Source: Boswellia sacra
Taxonomy: Eukaryota; Streptophyta; Magnoliopsida; Sapindales; Burseraceae
Reading direction: 5' to 3'
Length of the DNA: 64,000 nucleotides
Assembly (NCBI GenBank): GCA_013180625.2
Contig: SNVD02002485.1
Location: 1-64,000, forward strand
Under the pieces are notes generated by a model. That model worked only from the letters and a program-made list of their open reading frames with translations. It ran no database searches and was not told where the DNA came from. The position numbers and the translations under genes are program-made. Numbering within the stretch: the first letter of the stretch is position 1; every line of letters begins with the position of its first letter. Below, in pieces: positions 22,901-34,900 of this stretch.

Positions 22901-25900
22901 AAACAAACATAAATTAATATATATATAGGCACACTATTATTAATATATGAAGTTTTGTAGGAATTTTCTTCATTTCTCGACTTTGCTTTGCAAAATATAA
23001 TTTTTTCCCACAAATAAAACATCTGCCTGATTGCTTGAAAAATTTCATTTTTTGAAAAACGCTGATTCATTCCTTTGTATGTTCTTTGTTAAATCTCTAT
23101 ATAGGAATTTAGGATTGTGTTCTCATTAGATACATATTAGATTCTCTTTCTTATTTTAGATTCTTTATTGTACTATATATATGTACACCTCTTTACAATA
23201 GAAAATATATCAAATATTTATCCTAAATTCGTTTCTCCTTCTCTCTCAACATAGTATCAGAGCAGGATCAAGATCCTCCTTCCATTATCTTCTTTTATTT
23301 AAAAAAAAAAAAGAATTACAAACCCTAACCGTTTTCTATCTAAAGAGAGACCACCCACCTCTGGTCAGCGGTGACTGTCACCACCCACTCCTCTGAGATC
23401 GCCGGTCGCCGACAAACAAAACCTCTTTGCCTCTATCGGAAAATTTTTTCGATCACCATAAATTCTGTTGCAGTGTTCGAATATGGCTGAAAACCACTCC
23501 ATTAAGGTGGCCGGTCGCTGGTGAACAAAAACCCTCTGTCGATTTTAAAAAAACAATTTGTCGAGAAAATTTTTCGATCGCGAGAAAACTGCCATCTCAT
23601 CTGAATCTGATCGGAATTGGTGTTTCATGTCTCAACTATGTTTTTAATGACCACAATGTCCCTGTATGAGGATTCATAGCCAATCGTGTGGTGTCATTTG
23701 GTATTTTCAGATTTTTCTTGAATTTTTTTCGTGTGGTGGCTTTGTTTGGAAGATAAATTGTGTTTAGGGTTTCCATGACTTCTCAATCGTCATCTAATCC
23801 TCTTGGAGTTGGTTGTTCCATCACAGCTGTAAAATTGAATGATTCAAATTATAAGTTATGGGCGAAAGCAGTAACCAAATGTTTGATTGGCCAAGGGAAA
23901 CATAATTATTTTACACAAGATGCTCCATCATCTGATTTAAAGGAGTATACTAAATGGATTCAGGAAGACAATTTGATTATTACGTGATTGTGGAACAGTA
24001 TGGAGCCGTCACTTGCAACAACTGTGATGTGGGTTGATACTACCAAAGAGTTGTGGACTTTACTTTAAGACAGGTTTGGCGGATTTCATCTCTCACATTT
24101 TTTATGTTTACTTTATTTTCTTATCAACAAGGTGATAGAACGTTAAGTGAATATTTAGAAGTAATCGAAGGATTAATGGATGAGCTTAACTCTTATCATC
24201 CTGTTACTACTGATGTTGAGACATTACGGAAACAACGCGAAGAATTATTTGTTGTCAAGTTTCTGTCTAGCTTAAATTCTGTCCATGAAAGTGCTAAGAA
24301 TAGTATCTTGATTGAGAAAGATCTTCCGAGTCTTAAAACGGCATGTGCTCAACTCCAATGGTTACCTACCTCTCATCATAATCAGGAAGCTTCTGCCTTA
24401 GTTGTGTCTGGTAGTCGAGGCAGAGGATCTTTTTCGTTCGAAGTAGAGGGCGTGTTAAAGGACGAGGTGGAAGAGTTCCTTGTTCCCATTGTGGTCGGCT
24501 TAATCATCCTTCAGAAAATTGTTAGGATAAATTTGAAAAACCTGAATGGGCAAATAAATCTCTGAGGAGCGTTTTTCCTTTGGTAATTTGTAACTCTCAT
24601 GCTCCACTCTCTGCGCAGTCTGATTATAAATCTGAAAGTCAACCAGCCAGTGAGCCTTCAGCTTCCTTAGTCCAAATAGGTAAGCTCACTGTCTTATTTT
24701 CTTCTTCGTACCCACATCATTGGATTATAGACTCTGGAGTTTCTCTCACATAACTGGTAATGATTCTTTTTTTAGTTCCTTTATCTCTCTCTTATAACAA
24801 ACAGTCATCAAATGTTCTTGCTGATAGTTCTAAAACCCAAATACAAGGGTTTGGAACCATTCGTACATCTAATTTGCATTTGTCTTCGGTGTTATATGTT
24901 CCTAAATTTCCTGTTAATCTTTTATCCGTTAGTAAGTTAGAACTAAGAGTTTAAATTGTTCAGTCATCTATTTTCCATCCTATTGTATTTTTTAGGATTT
25001 TGGTACGAGGAAGATGATTGGGTGACAGACATGAAAAGAATGGCGTCTATCACTTGTTTGAAGCACTTCTGTCCTCTCATACAGCTCTCACTTCTTCTGT
25101 CTCTCCAGAACAATGGTATTATCGTTTAGGTCATCCTTCTAACAAATTGCTTCAACATATGGGTTTTTCTAGTCGAACTCAAATTGAATGTGAGTCTTGT
25201 TAGTTAGGTAAACATTCTCGTTTTTCGTTTCGTAGTCGAGTCAAGAAAACTAGTGGCTACCCGTTTGATTTGGTTCATTCAGATGTATGGGGTCCTTGTC
25301 GGGTAACCAACAGTCATGGGTTTAAATATTTTGTATCTTTTGTGGATCAGCATTCTAGAGTTACTTGGTTGTATCTGTTAAAGGATCGATCTGAGGTCCA
25401 TAATATGTTTCAAATGTTTTACAATGAAATAAAGACTCAGTTTGGTATTTCTACTAAAGTTTTAGGTTCTGATAATGCTTTAGAATATACTTCTTTCTCA
25501 TTATCTACTTTTTGTCGCGCTCATGGGATCTTACATATCATGTGCTTACACCCTTCAGCAGAATGGGGTTGCTAAGTGAAAAAATAGACATTTGTTAGAT
25601 GTGGCTCGAACCCTATTATTTCATATGAAAGTCCCATCAAAATATTAGGGGGAAGCATCACATACCACATGTTACCTCATTAATCGGGTTCCTTCTTATG
25701 TTCTTTAATTTTAGTCTCCGTACTTCATCTTATTCCCTAATCAACCTGTTTTTCCTCTTCCTCTTCGTATTTTTGGTTGTGTTTGTTTTGTCCATCTTCA
25801 TGGGGTTTCTGATAAACTGTCCCTTCGGTCCACCAAATGTATTTTTCTTGAGTATTTTAGAACTCAGAAAGGTTACAAATGTCGACCCTTGCTTGGAAAA

Positions 25901-28900
25901 AACTTTTGTGAGTGCAGATGTCACCTTTTTTGAGTCCATACCATATTTTTCATCTAGTGGTTCTAGACTTGATATTGGTCTAGTTGATCGTCCAATACTG
26001 GTGTCAGTTCTACCGCGTCCATCTACTCCTCCACTCCTAGTTTATTATCGGCGAAAGCCACTTTAATCAAGTGCTAAAAAAGATGATTTACCGCTCATTG
26101 ATTTGTCCCTCATTCAAGAGTCTGCCTCCACTCAAGATCTGACTCCTCCTACAAATGAATATTCTGATCTTAATCTTCCTATTGCTCTTCGCAAAGGTAC
26201 TAGAAATTCTCAGAGGTATCCTATCTATCATTTTGTCTCATTTGATGCTTTATCATTGTCTAGTCGCTCTTTTGCTTTGTGTTTATCTGTGGTTTTTATT
26301 CCTAAAAATTACCAGGACGCTTTGGCTTATCGTGTCTGGAGGAAAGCTATGGAAGATGAGATGTCAGCTCTCTGTGATCGTGGTGCATGAGATTTACAAA
26401 AATTATCAGAAGGTAAAGAAGTGGTTGGTGTCGTCGAGTCTTTGTTATCAAATATCATCTAGATGGTACTATTGAACGCTTAAAAGCCCGTTTTGTTGCT
26501 AAAGGATACACTCAAACTTATGGTGTTGATTATGTTAAGACTTTTTCTCCCATTGCTCGGCTCAATTCAGTCCGCATTCTCATTTCCCTAGCCGTGTTCT
26601 TAGGCTTGCCCCTCTTCCAGCTAGATATCAAAAATGCCTTCTTATATGGTGATTTACACGAGGAGGTTTATATGGAGCAAACACTTGGGTTTGTTGCTCA
26701 GCAGGAGTTAGCCAACTCTGTTTGTAAGTTAAAGAAGGCTATTTATGGTTTGAAGTGGTCACCTAAGTTATACTCGCGATTTATGTGGATGTTATCATAC
26801 AAAATCACTCAGTGTTTGTTAAACATACAAGATCAAGTATTTTTATACTTGTGATTTATGTGGATGATATCATTGTGACTGGGAGTGATTCTAATGGCAT
26901 AGAAGAAGTGAAAAGACAACTAAAGACACATTTTCAAACAAAAGACTTGGGATAATTTAGATACCTTCTTGGTATTGGAGTTTTAAGGAGCAGAGAAGGT
27001 ATTATTTTATCTCAGGTAAAGTATATGCAAGAATTACTTGATGAGACGGGTATGTTAGGGTCTAAGCCAGTAGAGACCCCTATAGATCCTAATGTAATAT
27101 TGGATGGTGACAAATGTCCAGATTTTGAAGATAAGAAAAGATATAGAAGTCTTGTGGAAAGTTGATTTATTTTACTTTCACTAGACCTGATATTACTTTT
27201 GCAGTGGGAGCAGTTAGTCAGTATATGCAAAATCCGAAGAAGATCCATTGGGAGGCTGTATGTAGCATTCTACGATATCTAAAACAGTCCATTGGTAAAG
27301 GAATTCTTTATAAGAAAGGTAAAGAGTAAGACATTGTTTGCTATTCTGACGCTGATTGGGCTGGTTCCAAAACTGATATGAAGTCCGCGAGTGGATATTG
27401 TACTTTCTTGGGAGGCAATCTAGTGACTTGGAGAAGCAAGAAGCAAAATGTAGTTGCGAGATCCAGTGCAGAGGCAGAGTATCGTGCTATGGCTCATACA
27501 ACATGTGAGATTATGTGGATCAAGAATTTCTTAACTGAGATTGGAATTGATTTCAAAAAGCCATAAAAAATGTTTTGTGATAATATGGCTGCAACATATT
27601 AAAGAAACGTGCTGAGAATAAGAAAGTTTTCATTATTTTTTTTTGCTATGTTACAATAGTATATATAGGCCTTCTCTAATACACACAACGGGAAACAAAT
27701 CTTCCTAATTTATAGAGAGAATAAAATAAAATAAAATCCAGAAATAAAATAAAATCTTCCTTATCTACCTAAAGGAAAATATTTTACATAATTACACAAT
27801 CTAAAAAATATTCTACACAATCTAGAAAGATATTTCAACACTCCCCCTCAAGCTGGCATGAAAATATCACTCATGGCTAGCTTGCTCACTAGGTTCTCAT
27901 ATTGTGCCTTAGGAAGTCCTTTGGTGAGTATGTCTGCTACTTGGCTGGCAGTAGGAATATAGAACATGCATATTACACCACTGTTAGTCTTCTCCTTGAT
28001 GAAATGTTTGTCCATTTCTACATGTTTTGTTCTGTCATGTAGAATAGGATTGTGAGCTATGGAGATTGCAGCCTTATTATCACAATATGCTTTAATAGGT
28101 GTAGGTATGGGAACCTTCAATTCTTCTAGAAGTCTTTTGATCCAGATCACCTCACAAAAGCCATGTGCTACGGAGCGAAATTTTGCTTTTGCACTACTCC
28201 TTGCCACTACACTTTGTTTTTTGCTTCTCTAGGTGACTAAGTTCCCTCCTACAAAGGTGTAATAACCCGAGGTAGATCTTCTATCACTCACGTTGTCTAC
28301 CCAATCTGCATCGGTTTAAGCTTCTATTTGAAGATGACCCCTATTTTTGAACAGGAGTTCTTTTCCTGGAGACCTTTTGAGGTATCTTAGAATTCTGAAA
28401 ACAACTTCGAAATGTGTAGGTCCTGTTGAGTGCATGAACTGACTTACAACACTCACTGTGAAAGCTATATCAGGTCTTGTGTGCGCCAAATAGATTAGTC
28501 TTCCAACCAATCTTTGATAGCGTTCTAGATCCTTCACCTCTTTTGCCTCCGCTGCCTTTAGTTTCACATTCAGGTCAATTGGAGTTTCTGTAGTTTTACA
28601 ACCTATAATTCCTGTTTCCTTGAGTAAATCAAGGATATATTTGCGTTGGTTGATAAAGATACCCTCCTTAGACCTTGCAAACTCCATCCCGAGGAAATAC
28701 TTTAGTTTTCCCAAATCCTTGATGTCAAATTCAATCCCAAGTTTATTCTTTAAGCTAATGATTTCATAAAGGTTGTCACCAGTCATTATAATGTCATCTA
28801 CATACACTATCAGAATGGCAATCTTGCCTTCAATGGAATGCTTGAAGAACATAGTATGATCGGCTTGACTTTGTGAGTAGCCATGTCTTCTTACAACATC

Positions 28901-31900
28901 TCTGAATCGTTAAAACCAGGCTCTTGGCGACTGCTTTAGACCATATAGAGATTTTCTTAATTTGCATACCTTGTCTCTTCCAAAACTTTCCTCAAATTCG
29001 GGAGGCAAGTCCATGTAAACTTCCTCTTGAAGATCTCCATTTAAGAACGCATTTTTTACATCAAATTGGTGGAGTGGCCATTCAAAATTAACTGCCAGAG
29101 AGAGAAGAATTCTGACGGAGTTGATCTTAGCAACAGGAGCAAAAGTCTCTTGGTAATCAATACCATGAGTTGGGTAAATCCTTTTGCTACAAGCCTTGCT
29201 TTATATCTCTGCACACTCCTGTCGGCCTTGCACTTCACTGTAAAGACTCATTTACACCCAACTGTCCTCTTGTCTTGAGGAAGATAGGTAATACTCCATG
29301 TGTTGTTCTTCCTAAGAGCATTCATTTCTTCCATCACAGCTAATCTCCAATTCGGGTCCCCTAATGCTTCCTGAACAGTTCTTGGCACAGACAAGTTAGA
29401 AATCCTAGACACAAATGCTGTATGAGTATTTGACAATTTTTCATACGACAGATATTTGACAATGGGATGTTTAGTGCATTCTCGAGTACCTTTTCTTAAT
29501 GCAATTGGAAGATCAAGATTAGTTAAATCAAAAGCGGATGAAGGGATAGAAGTATAAGGAAGATTACTCTGAGTTGTAGGACCTTCACTCTGTAAATTAG
29601 ATTGATCATCAGCCGGAGGAACAAGTGGAGCAGTAGCACTTTTGTGAAACTGTTATCTAGTATAAACCTGAAGCTTATTCTCCGGATTATGATTAGTTTG
29701 AGATACTTCTCCCCTATCTTTGATAAAGTAATATCTGACAAATTTTGATTTCGAGTGCCATCACTAGATTTAATTCTTTGAACGACTGGTTTCAAAATTT
29801 TTTTATCAGGGATATCTAAAGAGATAGGTAATGTTTCCCAAAAATTATCTTCTTTACCTATATTCTCCCCTCGAAGAGATTTTTCTTGAAAGAAAGGTTG
29901 ATCTTCAACAAAGTGTACATCCATACTTTCAAAAAATTTCTTCGTTACCGGATTAAAGCATTTGTATCCTTTTTTATTTGAAGCATAGCCAAGAAACACA
30001 CATTTTTCAGTTCTTGGATCCAATTTTGATCTAAAATTATTAGGTATGTATGCATAACAAACACAGCCAAACACTTTTAAAGGGAGATTTGTCATTATTC
30101 GAGATGTGGGAAAACAATTCTTTAAAACATGTAATGGTGTTTCAAATTTGAAGACATGAGATGACATTCTATTTAGTAAGTAACATGCAGTTAAAAGGTC
30201 ATTACCCCAGAGATATTTAGGTACATTCATAGAAAACATAATGGCTCTAGCTACCTCAAATAGGTGTCTGTTCTCTCTTTTAGCAATGCCATTTTGTTGT
30301 GGTGTATCTCGACAAGTTGATTGATGAACAATCCCTTTTTCTGGAAGAAATGTCCCTAAATATTAGTTAAAATATTTAGTCCCATTTTCTGTTCTTAGAA
30401 TGCCAATTTTGGTTTGAAATTGATTTTCAATCATAAGGAAAAAATCTTTGAACCGTTGTTCAATATCTGATTTTTTTTCCAACAAATAAACCCAACAAAT
30501 CCTTGTGTGATTATCAATAAAAGTCACAAACCATTTTTTGCCAGAAAGTGTGCTAACCTGAGATGGTCCCTAAATATCACTATGAAACAAGTAAAATGGT
30601 CTTGAAGCAAAATAGGGCTTTATTGGAAAAGAAACACGATGGTCTTTAGCCAAACGACAAGACTCACAATGAAATTTTGAACAATCAATCCCTTTAAACA
30701 ATTTAGGAAACAAATGTTTAAGATATGTAAAACTAGGATGTCCTAATCTTTTGTGCCATAGCATTATTTCTTCATAGATAGTGTTTGAACTAGTACTATT
30801 CAAAGCATAAGCCTTTTTATTACCAAAAATAGTTTCATCAAAGTGGTAAAGTCGATTCATCCTCTAGCAGTTCCAATCGTCTTCCTCAAGTTCCGGTCCT
30901 GAAAAACACAAGTAGAAGGAAGGAAAAGTATAAAACAGTTAGCCTCCTTTGATAGTTTACTAACGGAAAGAAGATTGTAGGTCAATTTTGGGACATGTAG
31001 GACGGATTTTAGAGTAATATTTTCTGAAATTTTAATGTTTCTTTTCCTTGCAATAGGTGAAAAGCTACCATCGGCTATCCTAATTTTTTCAATACCAGAA
31101 CATGGGTAATAGGAGTGAAACAATTGAGAACAACTTGTCATATAATCAGAAGCCCCTGAATCTATAATCCAAGGATCGGTTTTTCCTAGAACAGAAAGTG
31201 TCATAGAATCATCACTTGATTGTGCCATAGAACCGACAGAAATATTCGGAGATGAATAGGATTTAAAAAGTTTAAGAAGATGATCTAATTGCTCTTTACT
31301 GAAAGGAGATGACTCAGCATCATGTGCGGTTGGTGTATTTTGCTGATTAGGTTTGTGTCCTTTGCTAATAGAAGGTCTGCCATGTAGTTTGTAGCATGTA
31401 TCTTGAGTGTGACGAGGTTGTTCATAGTAATCACATCGGAGGTTACTCTTGTCTCCACCCTGCTGATGATGAGATGTTTTGCGGCTAATTTGGGCCTCCG
31501 GAATAGCCAAGGCAGAACCCTCTACAGATCCGGTTGCACCTGTAACCTTTTTTCCAAGCATCACCTGTCTTTCTGCTCTCCTTCTGTTAACTTCTGCAAA
31601 AACCTCTCCAATTGAGGGCAGATGATTTCGTCCAATAATCCCGCCTCGGACCTCATCAAATTCAACATTCAAACCTGCAAGAAACTTGAAGACTCGACCA
31701 ACATCTACCATTTTCAGGTCATGATTGCAATCCTCGGATGATTTCCACTCATAGTCGTTGAAGAAGTCTAGATCCTGCCAAATCCTTTTAAAGAATGAAG
31801 ATACTTTATCACAGAGTCCTCATCTTGGCGGATTTCTCCAAGTCGAAGGGTCAATTCGATTTCTCCAAGTCGAAGGGTCAATTCGTATACTTGGGATTGG

Positions 31901-34900
31901 TTCCCTAAGTCGGAGTACATCTGCGAGACATTATCCCATAGTTCCTTTGCTGTAGAATAGCAAAGATAATTCACCGCAATCTCCTCAGTCATGGAGTTGA
32001 CCAACCATGTCATCACTATTGAGTTTTCAGCATCCCAAGTGGTATAAGTTGGATCCTCTATGTTGGGCTTCTTTATGTTACCTGTGATGTATCCAATCTT
32101 CCCTCTCCCTCTGAGATACAAACGAATAGACTGCGACTATCGAAGAGAATTTTTGCCATTGAGTCTGATTGTCGTGATCTGAATAGGGTGGTTTTCGGGT
32201 GGACTGAGGCTCGAATTGAAAAGCCTCACTTTTAGAGGTGACCTTAGACATCTTTGGAGGCAAAAGAAAGAATAAAAAACCCTAGGTCTTTCTCTGCTTT
32301 GATACCATAAAGAAATGTGTAGAGAATAAGAAAATTTTCATTATTTTTTCTGCTATGTTATAATAGTATATATAGGCTTTCTCTAATACACAAAACAGGA
32401 AACAAATCTTCCTAATTTGTAGAGAGAATAAAATAAAATAAAATCTAGAAATAAAATCAAATCTTCCTGATCTACCTAAAATAAAATATTCTATATAATT
32501 ATACAATCTAAAAAATATTCTACACAATCTAGAAAGATATTTCAACACATATATTGCTAGCAATCCAGTTTTTCATGAAAGAACTAAATTCATTGAAGTA
32601 GATTGTCACTTTATTCGTGATGCTATAATGAGTGGAGAGATTATCACTCCTTTTGTTAAGTTTGAAGACCAAATTGGAGATCTTTTTACCAAGACAGTTC
32701 ATAAAGGAGTTTTTTTTCATCTGTGTTTCAAGTTGGGCATCGAGAATATCTATACTCCAACTTGAGGGGGAGTGTTAAAACTCTATATAGAAATTTAGGA
32801 TTATGTTCTCATTAGATACATATTTAATTATCTTTCTTATTTTAGATTCCTTATGGTACTATATATATGTACACCTCTTTACAATGGAAAATATATAAAA
32901 TATTTCTCCTAAATTTGTTTCTCCCTCTCTCTCAACATTCTTCATGTTTTACCATGTTTCATGTAAGGCTTATCTGTTCAATAGGTTCAGGCTTGATGAT
33001 TATCATGATACGCAAAGTTATGAGGTTGGGTATTGCAATACTTCTAAAGAGAAGTTTTCTCAATTTGCTTCATGTGTTTCTTCAGTTCCCGGTTTCTTCA
33101 ATGTGTTTGGACGAGTTCAGTAGCCAGCTAGTATAGGCTTCCTAAACTATATTGTGAGAGGTGAATAATTCAATCTTCTTTCAACTTCTAACATTTCTGT
33201 TATAGGGCCTAATTCATGTGTAACATTTTTGTATGGTCTCCATGTTTTCCCATATTGAATGAATGTCCTCTTGATAGTATCTATTTGCTTGTTGAATTTG
33301 AAATAAGGTGTTCTTGGTTTAGATAATATTCTTCAAGTTGTTGAACATCACAACAGTTAATTTGCAAATAGTATTTTTCAACATGTTCACTTTCTTGAAC
33401 TCTGGTGCTAAAGAAATGAGCAACCATAGATCTTATTAATTCATTGTATGATTGTTCATGATTATGGAGGTAATCCTTTTCTTGCTGAGAAAATGTATCT
33501 GCCTACCATCTTCTCAAGGATTCCAAGAATCCTGGGATGAGTCTTGAGTGTAAATGCTTTTCTTGTAACGGAGCTCTTTGTGCTTATTCTGCCCAAGCTG
33601 ACATCTTTTCAAACTATGATGGTCTTTCATCTAGCTTAAGACCATCAATATTCCAAAAAAATTTTTATAGATGCGGCATTTGGAAATTGAAGTTGGACAT
33701 CCCATTCTTTTGGCACTTCTGGTTGTTAAGTATTAGCTAGAGCATGTGTTGTAGAAGAGGATGCTCTAGAAGCTTTTGCTTTACTTGTTTCTAGCCTGAA
33801 CTGTGGAGTTCTTTGTTTGAATCTGTTGTAGTGTCCACATAAGTGGGTGTTACAAAAATATGGGGTTGGTTTTCAATCCGCCTTTCCTTCAAATCTAGTG
33901 CAATAATTTCTGAAGAGGATTTGGAAGAATTGTTTGATCCATTTGATGTAGAATCTAAATCAAGAGAAGAATATCTTGAAGACTTAGCACAAACCAACAA
34001 TTGATGACTTAGCCCAAAGCAATGAAAATGACTGCTATGGGATTTTTTAAGTACAAAACCATTTTGAAGATCCAATCCAGGTCATGGTCTAGAAGGTCCG
34101 ATCCAATAGAACTCATAAAAAGGTAATGTCAAATGAAGTCATACAGGCAAGAGCCTTGTCCAAATTGATTCCATTGAAAATATCATGCTCTCAGATTATT
34201 GAATAATTCAAGAAGTGAATAATTATTAGAGCTCTTCCTTATGACTCAAAAGTAGCAAAAGCAATTTGTCATCAAGTTGAGTTGAAAGAAAGACTCAGAC
34301 AAATTCAAAAGAATGCTTATGATTTCTCTTCGAGAGTAATGATTTTACTTTTGAAGATTCCTTTAAAGCTACAGCCTCCAACAAGACAAAAGAACCTTAT
34401 TATTGATGAAAATAATTGTCAACAATGAAACAGTAAAAAGCTGTAAGATTTCTAACTTCGCATGAAGACGGATGGTGAAGATGCTTGAATGGTGAAAAGA
34501 AAAGGCTAAAGGTTCCTTTCATTCAACCAAAAGCTGAAGATTAAATGGTAAAAAGCTGAAGATTCTTAATTCTGCATGAAGATTAATAGTGGAGATGCTC
34601 GAATAGAGAAAAGAAAAAGCTGAAGATTCCTTTAATTCAGCGAAAAGCATTTTGAAATTTCAAAACTTCTAAACTTGTGATAGATAATATCATCAATTGT
34701 ATCTATAAATATGTTATGTAAGTCTTATTTGATAGGTTATGTAAGTCCAATTTGAGACCAAGTTCTTAGATCACACGCTAAAAACTTCCCTTTTGTACTC
34801 TGAAGTCTTGTATTGCACGTTGTAAAAAAAAATCGTTGATGATCTTTTGATCCAAAATTTCTTGCCTCCTATCGGATGCTTTGTTTTTGTTTATTTTCAA

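Larger units (their letters stand above)
27600..32547 (-). mobile_element. Ty1/copia element C2 nested in C1
   Basis: A minus-strand element with LTRs 27,600-27,840 and 32,308-32,547 and a 5-bp target duplication 'catat' (27,595-27,599 and 32,548-32,552). It lies antisense to both C1 and the host gene. The interior has gag, protease, integrase, reverse transcriptase and RNase H in copia order, with stops and shifts. Confidence 0.9.
23087..32937 (+). mobile_element. Ty1/copia element C1 in intron 4
   Basis: The LTRs are only 165 bp (23,087-23,251 and 32,773-32,937), 'tgttaaa...ctcaaca', with a 5-bp target duplication 'ttctt' (23,082-23,086 and 32,938-32,942). It lies in the same orientation as the host gene. 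Gag, protease, integrase, reverse transcriptase and RNase H can all be read in order but with many stops and shifts. Element C2 is inserted in the RNase H part. Confidence 0.9.
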
